Shown piece after piece: positions 23,265-35,229 of a stretch of DNA of 64,000 nt (within the stretch, counting starts at the first letter, position 1; each line of letters begins with the position of its first letter). This stretch comes from Geosiphon pyriformis. Its lineage: Eukaryota; Glomeromycota; Glomeromycetes; Archaeosporales; Geosiphonaceae. Location: contig JAAOMT010000328.1 in the NCBI GenBank assembly GCA_016748015.1, positions 315,620 through 379,619 of the forward strand, read 5' to 3'. The notes below the pieces were generated by a model. It ran no database searches. It was not told where the DNA came from and worked only from the letters and a program-made list of their open reading frames with translations. A program made the translations under genes and the position numbers.

Positions 23265-23470
23265 CCATAGCAGCTTCTAATAACAATACTTTTTTAGTTT
23301 CACTATTATATAAGCATGAGAAAATGTGATCAGAATTCTCTATTTTTCCATACCTAATGCAGGCTATGCTTAAATATTTTGGATTATATAATCTCTTTCT
23401 TTTAGTCACTAACAAATAATGGTGTAATGCCTTCATAAAATATGACCAAAGTATCACTAATAGTGAACTG
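23265..23470 (-). pseudogene. LINE ORF2 relic, zinc-binding (zf-RVT-like) segment
   Basis: The minus frame reads LLVTKRKRLYNPKYLSIACI, then RYGKIENSDHIFSCLYNSET. The 'C-x2-[CY]-G-x2-E-x-x-x-H-x-F-x-C' pattern is that of the zinc-binding motif downstream of reverse transcriptase in LINEs, with the second Cys changed to Tyr. The upstream RT itself is not recognisable left of 23.55 kb. Confidence 0.6.
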
Positions 23471-23544
23471 GTGTAGCCAGAACAAACTCTGTCATTAGGA
23501 TGCCAAATACCAAAAGTCTTGGTTATATCAAAACTTTTTGTTTT

Positions 23545-25020
23545 TATTATAATATTAATTAAATAATAAAGTTGTTATATTATTAAAAATATAATCTCAA
23601 TAATTATATTAAAATTAATTAAATATTTTAATTATATTTTTTTTATAAATTTTCTTAAAAATTTTTTTATTTTTATTTTTTATAAACTAAATTTTTGAAT
23701 ATTTCATATTTTTAATAATTAATTAAAAAAATTTTGATTACAATATTGTTATATTAGTTTTAATTTTTGGCTAATTATATTTTTTATGCTTTTATAATAT
23801 TTAATTATTATTTTTTATAAAATTTTTATTAAAATTAATTCTTGTTCAAAAATAAATAATAATAATAATATTTTTTGCTTTAATAATCTGTTTATTATTC
23901 TTCTTATTCTTTTAAATATTAAAAACATTTATATAATTATATATATACTATAATTAATAATTATATATATTGTTTAAAAAAAACATTGTTATTGCTAAAA
24001 AAATTACTAAATTTGTGTTTTTTTCTTGGTAATAATATTTATAAAACATTTGAAAATAAATTATATAAATTAAAACTAAATAAAAAAATATTATAAAAAC
24101 AATACATAATAACTAATTAAAATTACATTATAATAAACTAATAATAATAATACAAATACCTAAAATTAAAACATAATTATTATTAGTATTATTAAATTAA
24201 ATTTTATGTAATTTATAATTAATAGTTTTAATTAAATATTATTTAAAAAATAATTAATTTTAAATTACATCAAATATAATTTTATAAGCATAAAAATTTG
24301 TATAAAAAAATTTAAATAATAATCAAAAACTAAAATAATAATACATATTTTAAAAAACATTAACAGTATAATTTAATAATTATTTAAAAGCTTATAACAA
24401 TTTAATTTAAATTTAAAAATCATAATTAGGAAGTTCTTAAAACAAAACAATCTAGTCATATAATTAATTATTTTTGATTAGCAATATATAATATAAATTA
24501 ATAAAATTAATTTTAATAAATTTTGACTAACAAAATTAATTTATTAATTTATATTAATAATATATAAAAGTAAGTAAAAAAACGTTTAATTTTATTATTA
24601 CAAATTAGTCAAAAAACTTATTAATTGTTTTTTTTTGTAAAGTTAAAACTACTTTAATTTTTTATATATATTACTATTTTATTATTAAAAAATAATTATA
24701 AATTGTTTTTATTATTCTTTAAAAACAGGTTTTAATGCTTTTTTTAAACATGTAACAAATTTTTTTACTTTATTTATGTTTTTTTGTTTTTTAAATTATA
24801 AGACTAATTTCTAGTTTTTTTAAATTATTTATTTATTTTCAATCAATTTTTTTCTGTGGTTTTTTCAATTTTTTGATATTAATATTATTAAGCTATAAGA
24901 TTAATATACCTTTAAACTACTTTTTTTAAAGGTTTTTTGAAAATTCTTTTATATCTTAAATGTTAAAATATTAATATTATTACAAAATTATTTATAAAAA
25001 ACATAATAATAAGAAAGCAT
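23545..25020. other. AT desert, no feature
   Basis: Nearly pure A/T with short AAT/ATA microsatellites (for example around 23866-23882). No supported gene or repeat boundary. Confidence 0.5.
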
Positions 25021-26047
25021 TATTATAAATAAACTTGGTAAAATATTGTGATAATGTTTAATGTTCTAAATTTAAATAAAAAGCTATAGAATTTTCTTTA
25101 ATTGCACAGAAAGTATGTTGGAGTTTATCAATCTCTGAAAATTTCTGTTATATATAAATTTACATATAAAGTTTTTTGGTTATAAGACACAAAAATACAT
25201 TTTGGCAGTTTGTAATTGTAAATATAAGCTATTTTTTCTGAGTTAATCGAATACAGTCACTAGAATCTGGTATTATTTTTTTTACTTTTCTAATAAGTTA
25301 ACAAAATAAAATTAATATTTAAACTTAGAAAAAACTTTTTTTTTTATTAAAATATCATGAAGTTTATTTTTAAACAGTCAATTTTTTTTGTTGGTGTTCT
25401 ATAGAAAGAAAAAAAGAATTAAAAAAAAACAAAAAAAACAAAAAAAAACAAAAAAAACAAAAAATTAAAAAGAAAAAAAAAGAAAAAAGAAATTAATATT
25501 ATTAATTATCATAATTAAGAGCAATTAATCCAAGTTATTAGAGTTCTGAAGCTGTTTATGCTAATAATATTTGGCTTAAGACAAAGATAAGAAAAACAAT
25601 TAATTTAATTTTAACAACACAAATTTTGTAATTATATACAAGTAAATTAAATAATATTTTTATTTAATAATAAGATAAAAAGATTTTATTAAATTTAAAG
25701 CTAAAATATGTTTTTTTGGAAATAGAGAGAGGAATTTTTTTTTATATTTTTTTTATTTGTTAAAACTATTTGTTTTTATATATATTTTTTAATTTTACAA
25801 GATTGCTTTTAATGTTTGTTATTATTAATTATTGCTTATTATTTTTGTTATTGCTTTATTTTTTTATGTTATAACTAATTATTCTATATTATAATTAATT
25901 ATTTTGTGTTATTTTATATTATTTTGTATTATTTTGAGTTATTACATGTTATTTTGTGTTATTTTACATTATTATATTTTTCTATATTATTATGTATTAA
26001 TTACCTTTTTTTAATAGCTTTGAATTGGTTTTTCTATTCAAGTAATA
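25021..26047. repeat. Solo LTR, family C, perfect 4-bp duplication
   Basis: 1027 bp, TATTATAAATAAACTTGG...TCAAGTAATA, a decayed version of the 17989 copy. It is flanked by GCAT on both sides (25017-25020 and 26048-26051). Its internal simple repeat is an A-rich (A7-9 C) tract. Confidence 0.85.
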
Positions 26048-29000
26048 GCATGTATTAGTAAAAAAATTTGTATTATATTCTGTAAATAAAAGTTTTGGTA
26101 CTTTTTTTTTTCTTGCAATTTTTTTAAACTAGTATACACTTTTTTTGCAATAAGTTTTTGGACAAAAAAAAATTAGTGAATTTTAATAAAAATTTTAAAA
26201 CTTAAATTGTTAATAGAGATTGTTTTAAAATAAAAATTAAGAACAGCTTTTTTTACAATAATCTCTTTTTTAATATTAACTTTTAAAATTATATAGTATA
26301 TATTTATAATAAAAATAATAATAATAATTAGTAAATATAATAATTAACAAATGATTAAAATATAAATAAAAAGATAATAAAAGCAATTAAAAAAATATAA
26401 TATTTAATAAAAACTCTAAATTCAAAAAATTGGTTATAAAAAACAACAAAATAAATATTATTAATAAGATTATATGTATAAAAAGTTTTTGTTTTGAGTT
26501 TATTATAATAAGACTTAAAAAAATTTATTAAAATTCTTAAAAAAAAAAGAATAAATATTGTTAAGTTTAAAGTATCTATTTATTGAAATTGTTTAAATAA
26601 TTTTTTAAAATATAATTTGTATTTATTTAAATTAAATAGTTAGTTATAACATTTCAAATAGTATTTATACAGCTAATTTAAATTGTTTTATATATTGTTT
26701 ATATTATTTTATTAAGAATTAAACTATAATAAATGTTTTAATCTATGTTTAAACAATATATACCATATAAAAAATAACATTATATTTTTGCTTTTCTTTA
26801 TAAAGGCCAAAAAAATAGCTATAATATATTTTGTTTTAATATTATTTTGATCAAAAAGCATATATTATAGAGTCTAATAAAAAGTAAATATTTAAATAAC
26901 CTTTAATTTTGCTGTAACTGTTTTATTTTTTTTTTTATTAACAAAAAAATGTTTATTAATATTTTAATATCTATGATTATTATAAATATATATAATAAAT
27001 AAATACTAATTATGTTTACATTAAATTTACAGATTGTTTTAAAATTGTAAAACAAAAATTATAGCAAAATTTTCAAATAATAAATTGTCTTACCTAATAG
27101 TTTTTTTAACTAAAAACTTATTGATATTAAAAATATTAGTTTTTAGATTAACTTTATCAATAAGATAAAAATTTATTAAATTTATAAGTTTGTGTTTAAT
27201 ATTAAAAACTTCTTAAATTTAAAAATATTTACCACCCAAATTTTCATATGATTATTTAATTTTTTTTTAAACAATATTAATAATTATTTATGGTTTATAA
27301 TTTTTAAATGCTTTTTAATAATAATATTTTAACAAATTTTAACTGTTTTTATATATTATATTTATCAAAAAAGTAATTATAATTAAAAGTATCTTTTATT
27401 TTTTTAATTCAAATTTTTATTGTTATAATAAACCAAATTAATTTTATTTTAGTTTTGTAATTAATAGAAAGCTGCTTTTAAGTTATGTAAAAATTTTTAA
27501 AAAGAATATTATTTTTATATTCACTTAATTTTTAAAGTTTTAAAAAGTTAATAAACATATGTTTTTTATTTATTATTATTTATTTACTTATTTTTATTAA
27601 ATTTGATCCAAAAATTGTTAATAAATATTTAATTATTATTAAATTTTTTAATAAAAAATTTATATAATTTGGTAATATTAAAATAATATTTACAAAAATT
27701 TAACATAATAATAAAAATATCTTAAATAAAAATAACAAAAAAAAAGACATAATATAATAATAAGTTTAATTTTAATAACAAAAAAACAGAGATAATAACA
27801 ATAAAAAATACATAATAATAAAAGTTTTAACAATATTTTTTTATTTTAACAAGTGCAGCCCAATCACTATCTAGTATACAGAATCGTTTTAACAATATAA
27901 AAACAAAAAAAACATATATAATAAAAAAAGTTTTTTAGTAAGTTTTATTAACAAAAAAAAATAAGAGATTTAAAAAACTTATATTTATAGTAATTTTAAT
28001 TTTAAATACTTTCAAAAAAACTTTTGTTAATATATAACTATATTGTTTATTATTTTGTAATTGACCAATTAAATTATATTTATACTTAATCACAATTTTA
28101 TTTTTAGCTAATTTGCTTTGCTTTAAGAATTTTTTATAATTAGTAGTTTTAAAATAACATATATATAAAAAATAATAAAAAACTTTGATATAAAAAAAAA
28201 TTTTATTTATATACTATTATTTTTAAATACAATAATAAATTTATTAATAAAATCATTAAAAAATTAAAAATAATATTGAACAATATATTAATAATAAAAA
28301 AAGTAAACATAATAAAATTGATATTAAATATATTTAAAAATTTAAAGCAAAATTTCCAATTAATTATTGCTATTATTAACTTAAAAAACACTTAAATATA
28401 TAAATATTATACTTAAAAAACTTAATTAAAATATTTAACAAAATAATAATTAATAATATTAAATAATTAATTAATTTATAGTTTCAAAAATTACAATAAT
28501 AGGTTAACAATATAATATTAAATTACTATAACAATATAAAATTCAATAAAAAATTTAACTTCAATTTTTATAAAGCTTAATTTTAAAAAAAATAATAATA
28601 TTATGATTTAAGAATTTAATAAAAATCATAAAACAATATAATAGCAATAAATACTAATAGTGTAATAATAATAAATACTATATTAAAATATTAAAAAATA
28701 GAGTATTATAATATGTTTTTTTGTAAAATTACAAATATATATATATATAATAGTTTTAATATTAAGAAAAAAGCATTTTTTATATTAATTATTTTTTAGT
28801 TTTTACTATTAAAATAAATTTTTAAATAATTAAAAAAAATAAAAAATAAAAAATAAAAATAAAAATTAAATTATTATAATAAACTTATTAAAACACTTAC
28901 TTGTATTTATTTATTAAATAAAACTATTATTTTTCAACTGAATTTTTTAAAAAAATAATCTTTAATTAAGATTATTTATATTATTAAATTAAAGCTTTAT

Positions 29001-29990
29001 TATAAAATTAAAAAAAAACACTAAAAAATTATTAAATATTTTATGTTTTTAAATAAAAAAACATTTTAGACAATTGCAAAAATAGTTTTAAAAAAATTCT
29101 CAACAACAACAGATAAATTTTAGATTAATTTTTAAGAAGAAATATATAAATACATAATAATAATTAAAATTTAAAAAAAAAACTTATATTATAATATTAG
29201 TATTATTATACACTTAAAATTAAGAAGTATTAACAATTAATATACTAAAAAAATACTTTTATAATATTATCTATTAATTTATTATTTTAATTTATAATAG
29301 TATTATTGACAATTTAAAAAATAATATTAATATATTTTAATACTTTTTTTGGTTTTAATTTTAAAATTGTAAAAACAAAAAATTGGTAATAAATTTTTTA
29401 GTTTAAATTATTAAAAACTGGTAAAATAATGATTAAAAACATAAAAACATATTAATTTTTAATGTTAACATTTTTTTTTAAAATTTAAGCAATAATAATA
29501 TTTTTAAAATATTATTTGCTTTATATAAAAGATAAATTTAAAACCATTATTTAATTTAAGTTATTACAAAATGCTGTTAATAATTTTTATTTTCAATTAT
29601 AATTTTTCAAAAATTTATGATAATTACAAAAAATCAATTTAAATTTTAATTGTTTAACTTTTAATTAATTTTTAATTTAATATCAAAGTTTACATAGTAT
29701 AATTACCAAAAATAACAATTTAAAATGAATAATATGCTTTTAATGCTTAAAAACTATATTGTAAAATTAATAATTTGTGTTGTTTTAAGTGTTTTTTGAA
29801 AATTTTTGTTGAAAATTTGTTTAAATAAAATCAATTTTTGCATTTACCAAATAATGTCCAAATATAAGAAGTATTAAAGTAATATTGATACCAATTTATT
29901 AAAAAATAGGCCAAACAAATTGAAAAACTTTTGCAATTCAACCAAAATAATAATATTGTTGCAAAATGTAAAGTAATTTTTAAATGACAT
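26048..29990. other. Long AT desert
   Basis: About 4 kb of almost pure A/T. Stops are everywhere in all frames; the minus frame at 28203-28391 is a low-complexity artefact. A motif 'AAGTGCAGCCCAATCACTAT' at about 27851-27870 recurs in degraded form near 3.88, 11.3 and 17.62 kb and may mark the end of an unidentified repeat. Nothing else can be supported. Confidence 0.5.
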
Positions 29991-31328
29991 AAAGATATTT
30001 CAGAATGCACATTTGTCTTCACAAACAATATTTACTTAATAACATTAATCAAGCTTTGTGAATTGCTAAATGAGTTGATAAAAAAAATGTAAGATAAAGA
30101 TGTTTTTCATAATTTCACTTTTAAGATTTGATTGGAAGAATCGAATGTCTCTACTTATGTTAATGATTATCATAATTCTAAACTGGTATGAGTTTATTTC
30201 CTATATACAAACTGCAGAAATGATGATTAATGAATAAAATTCCAACCTAGTAATAACAAAATTTCTGGCACTATGGAAAATGAACGCATAGCGGAAAAGC
30301 TTTCGTGATCCGGAAGGCTATGCTAAAACCTGAGGTAAAAATGATAAAACTAAGAAATTAGAGCAAACTAAGAAACAATTAAAGAAAGAAAGCGAATTTC
30401 TCTTAAATGATTAATTCTGAAAATCAGGGATAACAGCGATAGTATTTGTGGCACTGAATAAGAAAAAACACAAATTAAGCCAACATAACGGCCAAGGTAG
30501 CGTCATCCTAATGTTCACTTTTTCTGGTTTTGTTGCAGCGCACCCCATAATAATTTTTGCTATTTTATATTCATATTATAAAATTTGGTTCGATGATTAT
30601 CAAAATCGTAGCTACCAGAATTAATTCCCGAAAGTGTTTCCGGCCGATCAGTTGACAGGAAACCCAATCCGTTATTATGGTGTCTCCCCTCTAGTTGTTC
30701 CTAAAGATGTCAAAGTTACAGTGTCATGTTCACTTGATACCAAATAATGAGGAAAATAGGATTCTTTGGTAACATTTGCCGATTCAAATAAAACAAAGGA
30801 CCCCTTTTATTTGATTGCAAAAACTAGAATCACGGAAAATCCTGACCCGTTGCGTGTTTCAAAAACTAAAAATTTACCAAGTTGGCAGAATTTTGTTATA
30901 TCCTCACGATAAATATCTTTTGGGAAAATTTTAAAGAAAACCCTAACTAGAAATTTTCAAATGCTGAAAAATCTCTCAACTAAAAAAAAAGAAATTTCTC
31001 TGTTAACAAAATCCCTTAATGGCTCAAATCCATTGAGTTTTGATCCAAAGTGAAAAAAACTTTGCTTTGTTTGTGATGATAATCGAAGATTTTATTTATA
31101 AAACGATAAACAGTAATAGTTGAAGAACCCGATAAGAATCCTGACTCTGTAAATTCCTTTTGATTCAAATATTCTCGAGTTCTTTTTGGGTAAGAAATAA
31201 ATTAATCAAATTCAATTGACGACATCAAGTCATCCAGAAAATATTATGAGAAAATTGTGGAATTTCAATCAGCATTATTTCCTTTGGTTCAAAAAAATTT
31301 TCAGTATCTAATTTAAAAATTTAAAACC
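29991..31328. other. Intergenic region upstream of the secreted-protein gene
   Basis: Composition returns to a mixed, non-repetitive state from about 30.1 kb, as around the other host genes. No open frame of note and no recognisable transposon. It probably contains the promoter of the gene at 31329; no individual site can be called. Confidence 0.5.
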
Positions 31329-32953
31329 ATGTCAAGGATATCATTATTACTATCATCATCATCATCGTCATCATCACGAATTTATTATTCATTTTCTTCT
31401 TTGGCTTCGTTATTATTACTATTACTTTTTCAACTCATCGTTCTACCTAAACCTAAAATACATGCACAATGCTTCGATTATAATCCATTGAATTTTCGTG
31501 ATCGAACACCTGTGGTTTGTCCATGGGTCAAAAATGAAAGTCCCTCTCTCCAAAAGCGTGAGATCGATTCAAAAAACATGTTGCAAATTACATTTACATG
31601 TGGAATAAATGACCAGGAAAAATGCAATAAAGTACAAAGAGCATTCACTACCGCTGGGGGAATAATAACAGCCACTTTGATGTTACACGTTCCGATTTTA
31701 GTTAATGCTACTTTTTTGAATTTTTGTGACGCCAAGTCTTCAGTCGTAGTCAATACAGGACCGGCAGGGTCTTGTGGTGGTTCGAACGTTGGATCCCTAA
31801 CGATTGGTGAGTGTTATCAAAAAAGTTCTCCAATAATTAAATCTTGTAACTGATCCTTTCTTAGGGGGAGCAGCACCAACACGAACAATTCCAATGCAAG
31901 ATGAAGACGGGAAAGAACGTTTATACCCACAATCCCTCGTAAAGCAATTCAACTTCACAAAACATCGCGCATATGCTGGATTCGATATCACGGCTCAGTT
32001 CAATGCTATAGCCGATTTTTGGTTCGATGACGATTCATATCCAATAGGTCCGAACCAGGCCGATTTTCTCCGTTTGATTCTTCATGAATTAATGCATGGT
32101 CTCGGCTTCATCTCCAGCTGGGACGATTATCTCAATCGAACTCCACAAGCTTTAACACCTGAACTCAACCCTGATCCTGTTGACTTTCAGTTTAAATTCA
32201 TCGAATATGCGTTTGATCAGTATATGGTAATCATACCACAAAGCGAAAAAGCCTCGGCTTACACTGATATACAAAATTCGTTTGCTGATCGAGTAAGATT
32301 CGCATTCAATACCCTTGAAGGGTTCACCGCGGCATTCTTTCAATCCCCCGAGTACCAGAGTGCCAAAAAAATGTTCCAATTTGGAATTACCCCAAAGAAT
32401 CTAGGGTTTTTGCCAAAAGGAAATTCAGAGGTCGTTTTGTTGGAGACAAGTTTAAATCCTTATCAGTTAGGGTCGAGTATCAGTCATGTGGATTTTGAGA
32501 CTTATGGAGGAACTAGCGACTTTTTAATGAGATATTCTCAGGATCCTGGGGTTAGCCTCCAGGATGCAATCTTGATGGGTGGGAATTATTCCGGTGGTCC
32601 TATCGGACCTAAATTGAGGTTAATTCTGGAGACATTAGGGTGAGTTCTCTATTCGAATATTTGAATCCACATGTTTAATTTCTAAATTTAAATTTCATAT
32701 TAATAGATATACAATACAAAAAAATCAAAATCCCTACCAACCACCTCCATCATCAAAAAGAAATTCCTATAGCTATACATCTAATGCGTCCCAATTAATA
32801 GAAAAATCTACCATGGGCTCAAGATCCATATATTTACTGACAACGATTATCTTTTCGATCTGGTATTTCAAAGAATACAGCCAAGGAAATTTTTCAAATA
32901 AGATTTGGGTTAAAGATGAATATTTTTTATTCACCAAGGATCCGCATCTATAA
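31329..32953 (+). CDS. Secreted protein with HEXXH zinc-peptidase-like motif
   Basis: Three exons, 31329-31806, 31865-32639 and 32707-32953, join in phase to 499 aa. Introns are 58 and 67 bp with GTGAGT donors and TTAG/ATAG acceptors. A polyserine run and a strong hydrophobic core (residues about 25-40, ending near KIHAQ) make a signal peptide. HELMHGLGF at residues 233-241 fits the zincin HEXXH signature, with H233, E234 and H237 as putative zinc/catalytic residues. It lacks the full metzincin third His, so the third ligand is unclear. The mature N-terminal part has several Cys, fitting extracellular folding. Near the C-terminus (exon 3) a short hydrophobic stretch SIYLLTTIIFSIWYF could anchor it. 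I know similar HEXXHGLGF proteins only as uncharacterised fungal secreted proteins, so activity is inferred. Confidence 0.75.
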
Positions 32954-33540
32954 AAGATTTTGGGACAACTCATATTCGAAATTTCGTCAAGTCAGTAAAA
33001 ATCACCGGGGTTTAAAATCTTCCATTAAAGCTTTTTCAAGTGGACAAAAAACTCGTAGCTAAATAAAATCTTTCCAAGTTCACTCACAGGGAATGTCTGA
33101 AACTTAAAACTCGATTAAATATATTGCATTGATTCGCTATCCACGATGGAAGAGAAATAGTTTCACACTTTTATTTATTAACAATTTATCATAGTTTGCA
33201 AGAATTAATTCAACCGACAAAAAATTATGCTTGGACAATTAGAAAGATGACATTATTTTATTTGAAATTCAAGCAGAATTTCGCTTTGTTATAAAACTTA
33301 AAAATTAACATTTTTGTAATTTTAAATTTAACCAGCTGTAATAATCATTGCACTCAATTGTAGGAATTTTTCATATTAATTGTGATGTTATTATATTAAT
33401 ATATTTTCATTATCCATTAAAATAAGATTTAAACTAAAATGAGCTGTAAAAATTGTTATTATATAAATGGCAATCAAGTTTGTTACAAATAACTATTACA
33501 TAATTACAATTAATTAATTGAAACTATTAATAAATAAATA
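32954..33540. other. 3' flank of the secreted-protein gene
   Basis: Mixed, non-repetitive sequence to about 33.3 kb and then AT-rich. No gene. The minus frame at 32773-32973 is the shadow of exon 3. Confidence 0.5.
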
Positions 33541-33559
33541 TGTTTATATGATTTAAAAT

Positions 33560-33750
33560 TATAAATGTAATAAAAAAATGTTTTTTTTTAAAGTATCTGA
33601 ACATTTTTTGCAATAAAAAATTACTTATTGGTATTTTATATCTTTTTTTTTTGATTTGTATTATAAAAATTAATTTAAAAAATTTGGCTTGTTTTTGTAA
33701 TTTATTAAATAAATAAACAATTAAAAAGTACAATAATATATGTCATTAAT
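33560..33750 (+). repeat. Family-A LTR fragment
   Basis: About 190 bp matching 46180-46340 of the LTR at 45913-46602 (AAGTATCTGAACATTTTTTG, then ATAAAAAATTACTTATTGG). Both LTR ends are missing. It accounts for the apparent minus frame at 33527-33733. Confidence 0.6.
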
Positions 33751-33959
33751 TTTAAAAATTGCCAAGCAAAACATAAAACAATAGCAACAATATTATTTTA
33801 TTAACAAGTATAAAACTAAGAAGAAAAAACTTTTTTCTTTTCTATGTTCCAAATTTCTGAAAAAGTACAATATTTTGAAGAAGTTTTTTCTGTTTTTAAT
33901 TTTTTCTTACTATTTAGTTAGATATTTCCAAATTCTTTTTATTTGAATATAAGACTGCT

Positions 33960-35100
33960 AATACTAGCAACAGTTTGAGTATAAAAAATCCAAAATAAGT
34001 CTGGTGTTAATTCTATAGTTTCAAATTTGTCTGTTAAAAAAAAGTGTAAAAGTGGTGTTTTAAAGAAATCTGTTGTTAAAATCAATGTTAATATTTCTTA
34101 AAAATCATTTAAAACTGATAGAACTAGTAATTTAACTGTTAACAATACTACTAATATAAAAAACATAAATATAAAAAAGGAGTTTTTTGTTAAAAAACCA
34201 GCTTTTAACTTAATAATAATAATAAATTAGAACAAAAAAATATTGATATAACTTCTAAAAAACCAAAAAAAATTATTATTAAATGTGTTCTTAAAAAGTC
34301 TTTTAAATAAATTAATTTTAATATTAATAGTAATAATAAAAGTAATATTTTGAATAAGTCTCTTTTTTTTTCTTTTTTTTTTCTTAAGTTTTTGGTTTAT
34401 ATTCTAATTTACAAGTCATTTGTTTGAGACATCAATTTTTTAGTCATTACTAAAAAATCAACTTAGAATAAATTAAAGATTATTAAAAACATATTCTTTA
34501 ATGTAAATGGTTTTAGAAGATCTCTATTCTTTCAAAATTTGGTGGAATTATTCAAATGTCTTTTATTTTTAAAAAAACTATGTTGACTATAACTAATTTG
34601 ATTAATAATTATAGTGTTATAATAAAAATTAATCTTAAATATTCAATAAATAATTGTATAAATTAATTATCATAAAAAAAAATCTTGTAAGAACTATAAA
34701 GATTATACAAACTGTATTTATTAATTATAGTATTATTAAGTCAATCAAAATAGTTTATTCTTATTAAAAAAAATATGATCTGTATAATTAAAACGAATAT
34801 TAATAAACAAACATAGGATTTCAAAAATAAATTTAGGTTTTGTTTATACACTTTTAATAAAAACAATTATTTATAATTTATTGGTTTAATTAGCAAAAAA
34901 TTGTGTATTATTAATTACAATTTAGTTAACTATATTTATGCTAAGTATACTATTGTGTATTTTAACTTTAAAAAAAAATTAATTAAAGCAATAGCTATAA
35001 TTTCTGTTATAAAAAATGTTATTTTTTATTGGTTTTGTTTGTTTTTGGCTTTGTTTAGTCTGTAGTAAGCTTAACCATATTTTTTTAATTGTTATTTAAT
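33960..35100 (+). pseudogene. Possible LINE relic (ORF1 tail and endonuclease)
   Basis: Low confidence. A plus frame near 34490-34580 reads NVNGFRRSLFFQNLVELFK, reminiscent of the start of a LINE APE-type endonuclease ('NVNGL...'), preceded by lysine/asparagine-rich frames that could be ORF1. Frames are broken throughout and C/G are depleted. Confidence 0.3.
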
Positions 35101-35229
35101 AAATAATGTGTTAATATTTTAAAAAAAAGAGCTTTTTTTTTAACTTTAAACCAGTTTAAATTGGCCAAAATCTACAAAAAAAAATATGCTTTTATTGTTT
35201 GTTCAATAGCTTTTAGTAGTAAAACCTGA

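Noticed and set aside
26048-29990. Inserted mitochondrial DNA, suggested by extreme AT content
   Set aside because: No mitochondrial protein, tRNA or rRNA feature could be read.
31478-31991. Minus-strand frames opposite the secreted-protein gene
   Set aside because: Antisense shadows; the plus-strand model has a signal peptide, motif and matched splice phases.
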